Source: JANXLS01 sp038227045 (GTDB taxonomy: Bacteria; Planctomycetota; SZUA-567; H5-PLA8). Taken from it: 56,348 nt of DNA. Location of the stretch: the NCBI GenBank assembly GCA_038227045.1, contig JBBRQD010000028.1:1-56348 (forward strand). The letters are read 5' to 3'. Under the pieces are notes generated by a model, which had not been told where the DNA came from, made no database searches, and was given only the letters and a program-made list of their open reading frames with translations. Numbering within the stretch: the first letter of the stretch is position 1; each line of letters begins with the position of its first letter. Shown in pieces: positions 15,854 to 24,094 of this stretch. The position numbers and the translations under genes were made by a program.

Positions 15854-17248
15854 TCAAGACATCGAAACGTAGGACTGATTTTCGTTCCACTGCTGAAGAT
15901 CCTGGCGGTACTTTTTGGCTTTGTCGACGATGATGTTGCCGGTCGCGTCGACGAAAATTCGGAAGCGTTCCAGCGGGCGCGGCGTCGGGCCTTCGAAGTT
16001 GACGCCGTTGAGGTAGTAGCCCGAACCGTGGCAGGGACATTTGTACTTCTGTTCGACTTCCAGCCAATTCGGCGTACAGCCCAAATGGGTGCAGACAGTC
16101 GACAATGCCACGAGCCGATCCTGACCTTCTTCGGTCAGTCGCACGATCCAGACGGCCTGATCCTGTTTGTATTTTTCGTAGACTTTCGGCGATTCGGGAA
16201 AATCGTTTTTACGTCCGGCGCTGAATTTCGGATCGGATTCATAGAGCACATTGGGAAACATGAAGCGGGTGAACAGCGCGCCCGTGGCGGCCAGCCAGCC
16301 CCAGAAAATCAGCCACATACCACTGCCCAGTGTAAAGAAGCCGAGGAACACGCGGCGATCTTGCTTGGGCGGCGGGGGGAGCGGACCTTCGGGCTCTTTT
16401 TTCTTGGCGGCGGTCGTCGCAACACCGGGCTTCTTTGCGGCGGCGGCGGCCAACAGCACTACGGCGGGCTTGTTTGCGGGTGTACCATGCGCATTGATGC
16501 CGGTCGCGCCCTGGGCCTTTTCATGAGCGGCGGCGGCGCGCGCGAGGGCTTCCGGCGTGCCGGGGGGAACCGCGGCGGGGCCAGTTGACGCTTCGGCGGC
16601 GACGGCAGCAACTGGCGCAGGAGCGGCGGTTTTTGCGGCGGCGGCAGCTTTGGCGGCTTTGATCTGCGCGACCTTCTCTTCAACAGAACCGGGCGCGGGA
16701 GGAGTCGCAGGGGCAGCAGCGGGCGCGACTGCGGCAGGCGCGGGTCCGCCGGCTTTTGCGGCAGCATCCGTCTTCATTTTTTCAGCCGCAGCAGCTTTGG
16801 CAGCTTTAATCTGAGCGACTTTTTCTTCGACCGAACCGGGCGCGGCTGAAGCCGATGCGGCAGGGGAGGCTCCACCGGCTTTCTTGGCGGCATCCGCTTT
16901 CATTTTTTCAGCCGCTGCTGCTTTGGCGGCTTTGATTTGCGCGACTTTTTCTTCAACTGAACCCGGCGCGGGCGCTGGACCTGCTGCGACGGCGGGAGCA
17001 ACCGGCACCGGAGCGGGGATGGGAGCCGCTGCCACGACGGGCGCGACTGGGACCGCCGGAGCGACTGGCGCGACAACTTTCGCAGCGGGCGCGGGCACCG
17101 GCACTTGCGCGGCGAGCGCCGACTGGCTGGCGGCGACAGCAGCCGCGGCGGCTTTGTCCGCAGCGTCTTTTTTCGCTGCCTCTTTCGCCGCTTTAATCCG
17201 CGCAACCTGCTCTTCGACTGTCAGTTTCTTTGGGTCCGATTCTGCCAT
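15854..17248 (-). CDS. Rieske iron-sulfur protein with repeated Ala/Lys-rich N-terminus
   Basis: This membrane-anchored [2Fe-2S] Rieske protein probably belongs to a quinol-oxidising complex. The C-terminal domain carries both cluster motifs, CTHLGC (386-391) and CPCHGS (404-409), each with one Cys and one His ligand. A single membrane helix is at about 300-325. The first 290 residues are unusual: four copies of a unit VEEKVAQIKAAKAAAA (the first divergent, TVEEQVARIKAAKEAA), each followed by an Ala/Lys helix and an Ala/Pro linker. Normal Rieske proteins have about 150-200 residues; this one has 464. The repeats precede the helix and so should be cytoplasmic. It is followed by the octaheme cytochrome. 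The Rieske call is certain, and the function of the repeats is unknown. Confidence 0.95.
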   Translation of the reverse strand: MAESDPKKLTVEEQVARIKAAKEAAKKDAADKAAAAAVAASQSALAAQVPVPAPAAKVVAPVAPAVPVAPVVAAAPIPAPVPVAPAVAAGPAPAPGSVEEKVAQIKAAKAAAAEKMKADAAKKAGGASPAASASAAPGSVEEKVAQIKAAKAAAAEKMKTDAAAKAGGPAPAAVAPAAAPATPPAPGSVEEKVAQIKAAKAAAAAKTAAPAPVAAVAAEASTGPAAVPPGTPEALARAAAAHEKAQGATGINAHGTPANKPAVVLLAAAAAKKPGVATTAAKKKEPEGPLPPPPKQDRRVFLGFFTLGSGMWLIFWGWLAATGALFTRFMFPNVLYESDPKFSAGRKNDFPESPKVYEKYKQDQAVWIVRLTEEGQDRLVALSTVCTHLGCTPNWLEVEQKYKCPCHGSGYYLNGVNFEGPTPRPLERFRIFVDATGNIIVDKAKKYRQDLQQWNENQSYVSMS

Positions 17249-17804
17249 GAAAAACGCTTCCCTTCGTCATCGCGCAACGAAATCGCCTTGCAGAAAAATG
17301 GGGTGTTATGCGCGCACAATCTACTGTTTCAATGCTCTGCGGTCAATTGAAAGTGTCGCTTTTGGAATGATATTTTTACAACGTCCTTGAATTGAATCCA
17401 TTGGAAGGGGAATCACGCCGAGTTTGTTTCCATGCGACACACACACGGGTTCGGCAGACGCACACCGCACGCTGAATTCCCTTTATTTCGTGCAAACGCA
17501 AAATGCAGACCGAACCAAGAAAGAGCCTTTATCTCAAGTATCAATTATTGGAATTGCATCGTCAATATTCGGAAAATCAGGAAGTGCTCTGGAGTTCAAT
17601 TCAATAATTTTCAAAAGGCCGGCGACACCGATTCACTCAATAGCTCATTGCGTGCCCCGCGGTGCAAATTAAGTATTTGCATAACCGCCCGCCATTTGGT
17701 CAGGAACTTGCACGTGTGTCCTCAATCAAGGATTGAGCTGTGACGAACCGGTGCATCGGCGGCGATAGAAGACAGTCCGTTTTTCGAATGCGTTTGAGAA
17801 TCGT

Positions 17805-17833
17805 TTGACAGACGTTTCGAGCGATTGTATAAC
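17805..17833 (+). promoter_or_regulatory. Strong sigma-70 promoter of the cupredoxin/cox operon
   Basis: A perfect TTGACA (17805-17810) is separated by 17 bases from TATAAC (17828-17833), five of six -10 matches, about 100 bases before the start codon at 17933. This is the best promoter match I saw in the window. Confidence 0.8.
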
Positions 17834-17839
17834 AATCGC
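17821..17839. promoter_or_regulatory. Operator-like palindrome on the -10 box
   Basis: GCGATTGT (17821-17828), ATA, ACAATCGC (17832-17839) is a perfect 8+8 inverted repeat centred on the -10 hexamer. Such placement is typical of a repressor operator; the cognate regulator is unknown. Confidence 0.65.
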
Positions 17840-17868
17840 CAATCGAACTCCGTTCATTCAATCTTTGC

Positions 17869-17905
17869 GCAGCGCTGCGATTTAAGCGCTGCCTATTTGT
17901 TTTTC
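17869..17905 (+). terminator. Terminator-like hairpin in the cox operon leader
   Basis: GCAGCGCT (17869-17876), an 8-base loop and AGCGCTGC (17885-17892) form a perfect 8-bp stem followed by CTATTTGTTTTT. It lies after the promoter and before the AAGGAG ribosome binding site at about 17921, so it could act as an attenuator in the leader. Confidence 0.55.
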
Positions 17906-17932
17906 CCGATTCAATAAACAAGGAGTTTCACG

Positions 17933-18820
17933 ATGTCCAATAAAGTATTATCGATCCTTACGCTCGTCGCCGTGCTCGCGACGGCTGCGGGACTTTTGAC
18001 CTTCACCGGCTGCGGCGGCGGAACCACGCCCGACACAGTTCGAAACGATCGCGATCCGAAAGAAACCGTTAAGCAAGACACGGCTGTTGCCTCTGCTGAT
18101 GTTAAGGTAAAACCGAAAACTGGCGGCGCTGGTGAACCCTACGATGCGGCCAAAGCCGTTTGCGTTATTAAAGGGGTGGTTTCGTTCGACGGGAAAGCGC
18201 CGAAGATGACTGCCGTTCCGGTTTCTGAAGCGCAGTGCGCCGCGCATCATGGCGATAAGGGACTCAAGAAGGAAGATATCGTGGTCAGCGACGACAACAA
18301 AGTTGCCAATGTCGTGGTCTATGTGTCGGAGATGAATCCCAGCTACAACTTCGATAACTTCGCTTTGCCACCCGCGCGCATCAACCAATTGGGCTGCCAA
18401 TATCTTCCTCATGTTTTAGGGATGAAGACAGAGCAGACTCTCGAAATCGAAAGCTCCGACCCCGTGACCCACAACGTCCATATTTCACCAAAAGAAAACA
18501 GCGAACAGAACATTTCGCAACCACAAAAGGGCATTCATCCGACGAAGCCGCACTTCGGCACGCCCGAAATGGGTATCGAAGTGAAGTGCGACGTGCACAA
18601 CTGGATGAAGGCGCGCATCTGCGTCTTCGAACATCCGTTCTTCGCCGTCACCGCTGCGGATGGTACGTACGAAATCAAGTTGCCGGCCGGGTCGTACACT
18701 ATCTCCACATGGCAGGAAATGCAGCCGAGCAAGAAGGTGGTCGCGTCCGCGCCGGTCAAGGTGACCGTGGCGTCGGACAAACCCGGCGAAGCGAATTTCA
18801 CGTACAAGATGAAGCCGTAA
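17933..18820 (+). CDS. Cupredoxin-like lipoprotein
   Basis: This is a predicted lipoprotein (signal peptide with FTGC, acylated Cys27) followed by a low-complexity linker to about residue 75. The domain then resembles the beta-sandwich of plastocyanin-like and carboxypeptidase-regulatory-like proteins. Possible copper ligands are His180/His183 (PVTHNVHISP) and Cys219, His222 and Met225 in KCDVHNWM; the Cys-x2-His-x2-Met spacing is shorter than the x4 of classical plastocyanins. A C-terminal strand region (AADGTYEIKLPAGSYTISTW) matches carboxypeptidase-regulatory domains. It is the first gene after the strong promoter and precedes coxB. It may therefore carry electrons to the CuA site or handle copper for the oxidase. 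Fold and ligands are inferred, and copper binding is unproven. Confidence 0.75.
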   Translation: MSNKVLSILTLVAVLATAAGLLTFTGCGGGTTPDTVRNDRDPKETVKQDTAVASADVKVKPKTGGAGEPYDAAKAVCVIKGVVSFDGKAPKMTAVPVSEAQCAAHHGDKGLKKEDIVVSDDNKVANVVVYVSEMNPSYNFDNFALPPARINQLGCQYLPHVLGMKTEQTLEIESSDPVTHNVHISPKENSEQNISQPQKGIHPTKPHFGTPEMGIEVKCDVHNWMKARICVFEHPFFAVTAADGTYEIKLPAGSYTISTWQEMQPSKKVVASAPVKVTVASDKPGEANFTYKMKP

Positions 18821-18907
18821 TTAGGGATTAGGGGTTAGTAATTAGGGGTTAGGGAAAACAAATGCATGCTGTTCCCTGCCCCCTAGTCCCTAGCTCCTAA
18901 CCCCTTA
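18821..18907. repeat. TAGGGGTTAGGG-type imperfect palindrome, copy 2
   Basis: The left half repeats TTAGGGATTAGGGG/TTAGGG. The right half reads CCCCCTAGTCCCTAGCTCC and continues with TAACCCC. It starts directly after the cupredoxin stop codon and lies before coxB, like copy 1 after the Rieske gene. Confidence 0.8.
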
Positions 18908-19004
18908 AATTGGACACTGAAGACAACAGCAGGTTAACGAGTTTCAGCTCGATCCCAGAAACGGGGAGAGATCCCGGACGCACGCATAGCACACGAGGTA
19001 AGGA

Positions 19005-20093
19005 ATGATTTTTCGATTCAAAAAACTAATCGCGACTCTGGCCCTCGTCATGGCGTTCTGCGCGTGTTCCACCGCGTGCGCCAGAGAAAAATGGGAGGGG
19101 TACTGGATACCCGAGGGCGTCAGTTCGTATTCAAAAGATATCGACAACCTCTTTAACTTCGTGCTCATCCTGACCGGCGTCGTGTTCGTCGCGACCGAAG
19201 GAGCCTTGATTGTCTTTATCTGCAAGTACCGCAAGCAGGAAGGGCAGAAGAGCTTTTACACGCATGGCAATCACACGCTCGAAATGATCTGGACCATCAC
19301 ACCGGCCGTAACGCTGATCTTCATCGCGCTGATTCAGGCGCGCACGTGGAACCAGATTAAGGACTCCTCGAACTTCGTCGATAAAAAGCCCGATGCCAGC
19401 ATAAACGATTATGTTCACGTGCAGCTCTTCGCCGAACAGTTTTCATGGTTCTTCCGCTACCCGGCCAAAGTCGCCGACAGCACCGGGAAGATGACCTATA
19501 AATACGGCGTTCCGGGCACCTTTACGGAAGAACGCGTTTTGACTGTGCCGAAGGGCAAGCCGATTATTCTTGAAATGACTTCGAAGGATGTGATCCATTC
19601 CTTCTTTCTGCCGTACATGCGCCTCAAACAGGACGTCGTGCCGGGGATGATGATTCGCTGCTGGTTCGACGCCAGCAAGAGCACCGCTGAAATGCGCGAA
19701 GACCGGCCTCAAATGATGCTGCGCCATCCGGGCAAAATCATCGATGGGAAATTCGAAACGCCGCTGGTCGATACGCAGTGGGATTATCCGATCGTCTGCG
19801 CCGAATTGTGCGGCATTCAGCACTACCAGATGTGGGGCCGGGTGAAAGTGTTGGAGCAGAAAGAATACGATGCGTGGGCCGAGACCGAGCGCAAGAAATT
19901 CATGAAGAACAAAGACGGCGATGTGGAACAGGAAGAAGCGTCCAATTTCGCTCACTATTGGCAAGTGAACCCCGAGACGCAGCAGCGCATCTACGGCAAA
20001 GTCAAGGAAGACGACGCCGATGGATTCTACAACAAGCGCACGGCGCTGACGTTTACACATCACGAAGAAGCTAAGAAGGAAGAGAAGAAGTAA
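19005..20093 (+). CDS. coxB: Cytochrome c oxidase subunit II
   Basis: This is the CuA-bearing subunit that takes electrons from the periplasmic donor. The N-terminal signal sequence (to about residue 26) is followed by two membrane helices (about 50-73 and 94-112). The periplasmic cupredoxin domain contains His198 (DVIHSFF) and the CuA block CAELCGIQHYQM (Cys265, Glu267, Cys269, His273, Met276). There is an insertion of about 35 residues between the His and Cys parts. No CxxCH is present, so the enzyme is of aa3 rather than caa3 layout and needs an external donor. The hydrophilic C-terminal tail is rich in Lys and Glu. It is followed by coxA 117 bases downstream, with a palindrome in the gap. 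A GAGGTAAGGA motif precedes the ATG. Confidence 0.96.
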   Translation: MIFRFKKLIATLALVMAFCACSTACAREKWEGYWIPEGVSSYSKDIDNLFNFVLILTGVVFVATEGALIVFICKYRKQEGQKSFYTHGNHTLEMIWTITPAVTLIFIALIQARTWNQIKDSSNFVDKKPDASINDYVHVQLFAEQFSWFFRYPAKVADSTGKMTYKYGVPGTFTEERVLTVPKGKPIILEMTSKDVIHSFFLPYMRLKQDVVPGMMIRCWFDASKSTAEMREDRPQMMLRHPGKIIDGKFETPLVDTQWDYPIVCAELCGIQHYQMWGRVKVLEQKEYDAWAETERKKFMKNKDGDVEQEEASNFAHYWQVNPETQQRIYGKVKEDDADGFYNKRTALTFTHHEEAKKEEKK

Positions 20094-20103
20094 CTGTTGC
20101 GTT

Positions 20104-20180
20104 CCAGAGCCGCGCACGTCAGTAAGCGGCATGAGAGATTGTCCTGAAAAAAGGCCGCTTACTTATGTGCGCGGTTCTTG
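20104..20180. repeat. CAGAGCCGCGCAC palindrome family, copy A
   Basis: The left arm (20104-20130, CCAGAGCCGCGCACGTCAGT then AAGCGGC) pairs with the right arm 20153-20180 across about 22 bases, with a few mismatches. It lies between coxB and coxA. Sister copies are at 25164-25243 and 31104-31183. Confidence 0.85.
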
Positions 20181-20210
20181 ACTAAAACGAATGCATGAGG
20201 AAAACGATCC

Positions 20211-22022
20211 ATGTCAACGGCTGAACTTCACGACCACGGCCACGATCACGGCAGCGGGGATGGGCACGGACACGACGGCGGCGGCTTTAGTCTCTCCCGC
20301 TTCTTCTTCACCTACGTCTGGTCCACCGACCATAAGATGATCGGCAAACAATTCCTGATCTCCGGACTGATGTTCTTCTGTGTCGGCGGGTTGCTGGCTC
20401 TGGGCGTGCGCTGGCAACTGGCGTGGCCGGGGACGTCCGTTCCGTTTTTTGGAACGGTCGATGGCCGGCAGTACAACATGCTCTTTACGATGCATGCATC
20501 GGTGATGATCTTCTTCGTGATTATTCCGCTTCTGGGCGGGGCGTTCGGCAACTACGTCATTCCGCTGCAGATTGGCGCGCGCGACATGGCCTTCCCCTGG
20601 TTGAATGCGCTGTCGTACTGGCTGATGCCGCCGGCGGCGATCATCGTGGTCAGCAGTTTCTTCGTCACGGGCGGCGCGGCCGGCAACGGCTGGACGGCGT
20701 ACCCTCCGCTCTCGCTTCAGGAATCGTATCAGACCGCAGGCGAAAAGGCGCTTTTCTGGAACGGCCAGAACATGTGGCTGATGGGCGTGATTCTCGTCGG
20801 CTTCTCGTCCGTCTTCGGCTCGCTGAATTACGTCACCACGATCATTAAAATGCGCGCGCCGGGCATGACGCTGATGCGCATGCCGCTGACTGTCTGGTCG
20901 CTGTTCATCACCGCGATTCTCTCGCTCTTTTCGACGCCGGTGCTCACCGGCACGCTGATCATGCAGTTGATGGATCGTTCGCTGGGCACCACCTTCTTCA
21001 ATCCCGGCTACCTGCATCCCGCCGATAAGGAAATGTATTCGATGGGTGGCGGACAGGCGTTGTTGTGGCAACATTTGTTCTGGTTCTACTCGCATCCCGC
21101 CGTGTACCTTATGGTGCTGCCGGCGATGGGCATGGTTTCGGACATCATTGCGGTCTTCGCGCGCAAACCGATCTTCGGTTACAAGCCGATGATTTATTCC
21201 ATGAGTTCGATCGCCGGATTGGGCTTCATCGTCTGGGCGCATCACATGTTCCAGTCGGGGATGAATCCCGCGCTGGGCATGACTTTCATGGTGTCGACGA
21301 TGTTCATTGCGCTGCCCTCCGCCGTGAAAGTGTTTAACTGGCTGGGCACGCTCTGGCGCGGCAGCATTATTTTCTCGACGCCGATGCTCTTTGCTCTTTC
21401 GTTCGTCAGCATGTTCATCATCGGCGGTCTGTCAGGCATTTTCATGGCGACGACGCCGGTCGATATGTACATCCACGATACGTACTTCATCGTCGCACAC
21501 ATTCATTACGTCGTGTTCTGCGGCACGGTGATGGCGATCTTCGGCGGAATCTTCTTCTGGTTCCCCAAGATGTTCGGCCGCATGATGAACGAGACGCTCG
21601 GCAAGATTCACTGCGTCCTGACGTTCATCTTCATGAACGGCGTCTTCGGACCCATGCACATGGTCGGCCTCGGTGGCCAGGCGCGCCGCTATGCGTCGCT
21701 CGAATATCAGCCGACGTTGTGGGGCATGCAGCCGATGAACCGCATGATCACCGTCTGCGCGATTTGCCTGGGCTTCTCGCAGTTGTTCTTCTTCTATAAT
21801 TTCTTCCATTCGATCTTCTTTGGGCCGAAGGCCGTGGACAATCCGTGGAACGCGAATTCGCTGGAATGGACCGACACGCCGACGCCTCCGGGCCACGGCA
21901 ATTTCGGCGAAAAACTGCCGACCGTGTACCGCCCGCCCTACGAATACAATTCGCCGGAAGTGGAAGAAGATTGGCTGCCGCAAAGCAAGAAGCTCACGCC
22001 GGCTCCGGCGGCGGGGGAATAG
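20211..22022 (+). CDS. coxA: Cytochrome c oxidase subunit I (A2-type)
   Basis: This is the catalytic subunit with heme a, the heme a3-CuB centre and proton channels; it reduces oxygen to water. The 603 residues hold the heme a ligand His95 (MHASVM), the D-channel entry (ARDMAFP, Asp125), YSHPAVY (293-299: CuB ligand His295, cross-linked Tyr299), the CuB pair His344-His345, and the distal HIHYV histidines. The usual Glu of HPEVY is replaced by Ala, with Tyr-Ser before it, the pattern of A2-type heme-copper oxidases such as Thermus caa3. The N-terminus has a His/Asp/Gly-rich tail (residues 7-22) that could bind metal. Its stop touches a G-rich half-palindrome. Confidence 0.97.
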   Translation: MSTAELHDHGHDHGSGDGHGHDGGGFSLSRFFFTYVWSTDHKMIGKQFLISGLMFFCVGGLLALGVRWQLAWPGTSVPFFGTVDGRQYNMLFTMHASVMIFFVIIPLLGGAFGNYVIPLQIGARDMAFPWLNALSYWLMPPAAIIVVSSFFVTGGAAGNGWTAYPPLSLQESYQTAGEKALFWNGQNMWLMGVILVGFSSVFGSLNYVTTIIKMRAPGMTLMRMPLTVWSLFITAILSLFSTPVLTGTLIMQLMDRSLGTTFFNPGYLHPADKEMYSMGGGQALLWQHLFWFYSHPAVYLMVLPAMGMVSDIIAVFARKPIFGYKPMIYSMSSIAGLGFIVWAHHMFQSGMNPALGMTFMVSTMFIALPSAVKVFNWLGTLWRGSIIFSTPMLFALSFVSMFIIGGLSGIFMATTPVDMYIHDTYFIVAHIHYVVFCGTVMAIFGGIFFWFPKMFGRMMNETLGKIHCVLTFIFMNGVFGPMHMVGLGGQARRYASLEYQPTLWGMQPMNRMITVCAICLGFSQLFFFYNFFHSIFFGPKAVDNPWNANSLEWTDTPTPPGHGNFGEKLPTVYRPPYEYNSPEVEEDWLPQSKKLTPAPAAGE

Positions 22023-22060
22023 GGTTTAGGGGTTAGGGATTAGGGGTTAAGTAATAGGGA
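22023..22060. repeat. TAGGGGTTAGGG-type repeat, half copy
   Basis: Directly after the coxA stop, GGGTTTAGGGGTTAGGGATT and the following bases repeat the left half of the palindromes at 15767 and 18821. No C-rich right half is present. Confidence 0.7.
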
Positions 22061-22114
22061 AGCGAGCGCACGTAGTGCATCTTTTGTAACGCCGAAAGGA
22101 GGAGTTGACCGCAC

Positions 22115-23149
22115 ATGATTACGACTGCTTCAAACACTCCTACGGCGGCGTATAATCAATCGATGCATCGGTTTGCGATTTTCTTGACGCTCTGGACGTT
22201 CTTCGTTGTGGTCATTGGCGGGACAGTCAAGAGTCACGAAGCTGGACTTTCGATCCCTGAACCGTTTATTTTTCATTGGATCAAGGACTGGTACAACCGG
22301 CCTAATCTGAAGTGGGAATTTTTTCACCGCATGATCGTCGGCATCCTTTATATAGGTGTGGCGGCGTTCATGATTCTGACTTTGCTCTACGATAAGCGCT
22401 CGGCCGTTCGACGGTTCTCCGTTTATATTTTTATCGCGGTCAATATTCAGGCGCTGATCGGCTATCTGACGGTGCGTCTGTTCGCGCATCCGCCGACGTC
22501 AATTCCGCACGCCGCATTGGGGCAATCAATTCTGGCGATGATGGCCGGAATGACGACGGTCATGTCGGAGAAATGGCTCTCCGATGCGCCAGCACAAATG
22601 GAAACGGAAGAACCATCACTGCGAAATCTTGCGCGCTGGAATTTGATTGCCGTGTTCGTTCAACTCCTGCTGGGCGCCGCGCTGCGGCACGATGATCGCG
22701 GACGCGCGCTTCTCGACGGCCGCGAATGGGTCTTCTATACCCATCTGGGCGCGCACGTCCTGGGTGCCGTCGCCGTGTCGTATTTCCTGGCGCGCGTGCT
22801 CTTCCGCGTGTTCCGCGACTACCGTCAGCAGCCCGAAATTATCAAGCCCGCCAAGTACATCATGATGCTTCTCGGCGTGCAATTGGTGCTGGGAGCCAGC
22901 GCGGCCCTGTTGAAGATTTATTTCGCGCTCGATCCTTTGAACGCCGAATTGTATGCCGACATGCCGCCGCCCGCGCGCGTCTGGACCGCCACCGCTCATG
23001 TGGCCGTGGGCGCGTTGATTCTGCTCTTCAGCACAGTCCTGACGCTCCGCAGTTATCGCTTCGCAACGCCCTCCCCTCTTCTGAACACTGGCAGTGCCGG
23101 CGACTTGAACCGCGGCTCTCACGCGCAATTCGCGGAGGTGCCCGCATGA
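22115..23149 (+). CDS. ctaA: Heme A synthase (COX15/CtaA family)
   Basis: This membrane enzyme oxidises the C8 methyl of heme O to a formyl group, giving heme A for the aa3 oxidase. The 344-residue protein has about eight membrane helices. Conserved features include the early GGTVKSHEAGLSIPEP loop with the conserved Glu, the heme-ligand His in WEFFHRMIVG, the second His in SIPHAALGQ, and the paired histidines of the C-terminal half (LGAHVLGA and ATAHVAVGA). The start ATG follows an AAAGGAGGAG motif. Its stop overlaps the ctaB start (ATGA), so the two heme A steps are translationally coupled. Confidence 0.94.
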   Translation: MITTASNTPTAAYNQSMHRFAIFLTLWTFFVVVIGGTVKSHEAGLSIPEPFIFHWIKDWYNRPNLKWEFFHRMIVGILYIGVAAFMILTLLYDKRSAVRRFSVYIFIAVNIQALIGYLTVRLFAHPPTSIPHAALGQSILAMMAGMTTVMSEKWLSDAPAQMETEEPSLRNLARWNLIAVFVQLLLGAALRHDDRGRALLDGREWVFYTHLGAHVLGAVAVSYFLARVLFRVFRDYRQQPEIIKPAKYIMMLLGVQLVLGASAALLKIYFALDPLNAELYADMPPPARVWTATAHVAVGALILLFSTVLTLRSYRFATPSPLLNTGSAGDLNRGSHAQFAEVPA

Positions 23150-24075
23150 GTTTCGCTCAGGCTGTCACAATGCAAGACAAGCCCGACGGTGTTTCCGCCG
23201 GCGCGAGCGCGACGTCGTCCAGCCGTTTGCAAGACTACGCGATGATTGCCAAGCCGCGTTTGTCGCTGCTGGTGCTGATGACGACGCTGGTCGGGTTTTA
23301 TTTCGGCTCGCTTCGCGGCATCGATTTTTGGCTGCTCGCGGAAGTGCTGTTCGGCACCGCGCTCGTCGCGTTCGGTTCCGGCGCGCTGAATCAATGCATG
23401 GAACTGCATGCCGACGCATTAATGCACCGCACCGAAAACCGGCCGCTGCCGACCGGGCGTTTGAGCTACGGCGAAGTGCTTTATTTCGGCGTCATTTCAT
23501 CGATCGCAGGACTGGTCTATTTGCTCGTGCGCGTGGACGAATGGGCGGCCGTCATTGCCGCGTTGACTCTCGTTCTGTATGTCTTCGTCTACACGCCGTT
23601 GAAGCGCGTCAGTTCGCTGAACACACTCGTCGGCGCGCTGCCGGGCGCATTGCCTCCACTAATTGGTTACGTGGCCGCGCGCGGCAAGCTGGATTGGCCA
23701 GCCTACACTCTTTTTGCGATCCTGTTTATCTGGCAGTTGCCGCACTTCCTGGCGATTGCATGGCTATATCGCGCGGAGTATGCCAAGGCCGGCCTGCGCA
23801 TGTTGCCCAACGACGATCCCGACGGCATCGCTACCGGTTTGCAAATGTTCGTTCACGCGCTGACGCTTTTTCCGCTGAGCATGCTGCCGCTGTATTTTCG
23901 AATGGCCGGCATGGTGTACCTTGCGGGCGCGATGCTTCTGGGCTTGATGTTTCTGAGCAGCACCCTTTTGTTTCTGTTCAAGCGCAACGACGCCGCGGCG
24001 CGCAAAGTGTTTTTGGCATCGGTGATTTATTTGCCGCTGCTGTTGTCCTTGATGATGTTCGACAGTGTCCAATAG
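23146..24075 (+). CDS. ctaB: Protoheme IX farnesyltransferase (heme O synthase)
   Basis: This integral membrane prenyltransferase attaches farnesyl to heme B, giving heme O, the substrate of the preceding enzyme. The 309-residue frame starts at the ATG at 23146, which overlaps the ctaA stop and has GGAGGTG just ahead. The UbiA-family first Asp-rich motif appears as NQCMELHADALMHRTENRPL, with Glu for the first Asp. The second is near YRAEYAKAGLRMLPNDDPDG. Nine hydrophobic segments are visible. The same frame is open for 140 codons upstream inside ctaA, but those codons encode an Arg-rich nonsense sequence and are not part of the gene. Confidence 0.95.
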   Translation: MSFAQAVTMQDKPDGVSAGASATSSSRLQDYAMIAKPRLSLLVLMTTLVGFYFGSLRGIDFWLLAEVLFGTALVAFGSGALNQCMELHADALMHRTENRPLPTGRLSYGEVLYFGVISSIAGLVYLLVRVDEWAAVIAALTLVLYVFVYTPLKRVSSLNTLVGALPGALPPLIGYVAARGKLDWPAYTLFAILFIWQLPHFLAIAWLYRAEYAKAGLRMLPNDDPDGIATGLQMFVHALTLFPLSMLPLYFRMAGMVYLAGAMLLGLMFLSSTLLFLFKRNDAAARKVFLASVIYLPLLLSLMMFDSVQ

Positions 24076-24094
24076 TGTTTACGGGGATTTGGAA

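Larger units (their letters stand above)
17249..17932. other. 684-bp intergenic region between divergent respiratory operons
   Basis: This region separates the Rieske and cupredoxin/cox genes. The right third holds a promoter, operator-like palindrome and hairpin (listed separately). The rest, about 17260-17780, is noticeably more A/T-rich than its surroundings. It has two short overlapping plus-strand open frames (about 17424-17743) without ribosome binding sites or recognisable products, which I do not consider genes. The promoter of the Rieske operon should be near its left end but I could not pick it with confidence. Confidence 0.6.

Noticed and set aside
17424..17743. Two short overlapping plus-strand open frames in the intergenic region
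   Set aside because: They have no ribosome binding site and no plausible domain, and the frames overlap each other.
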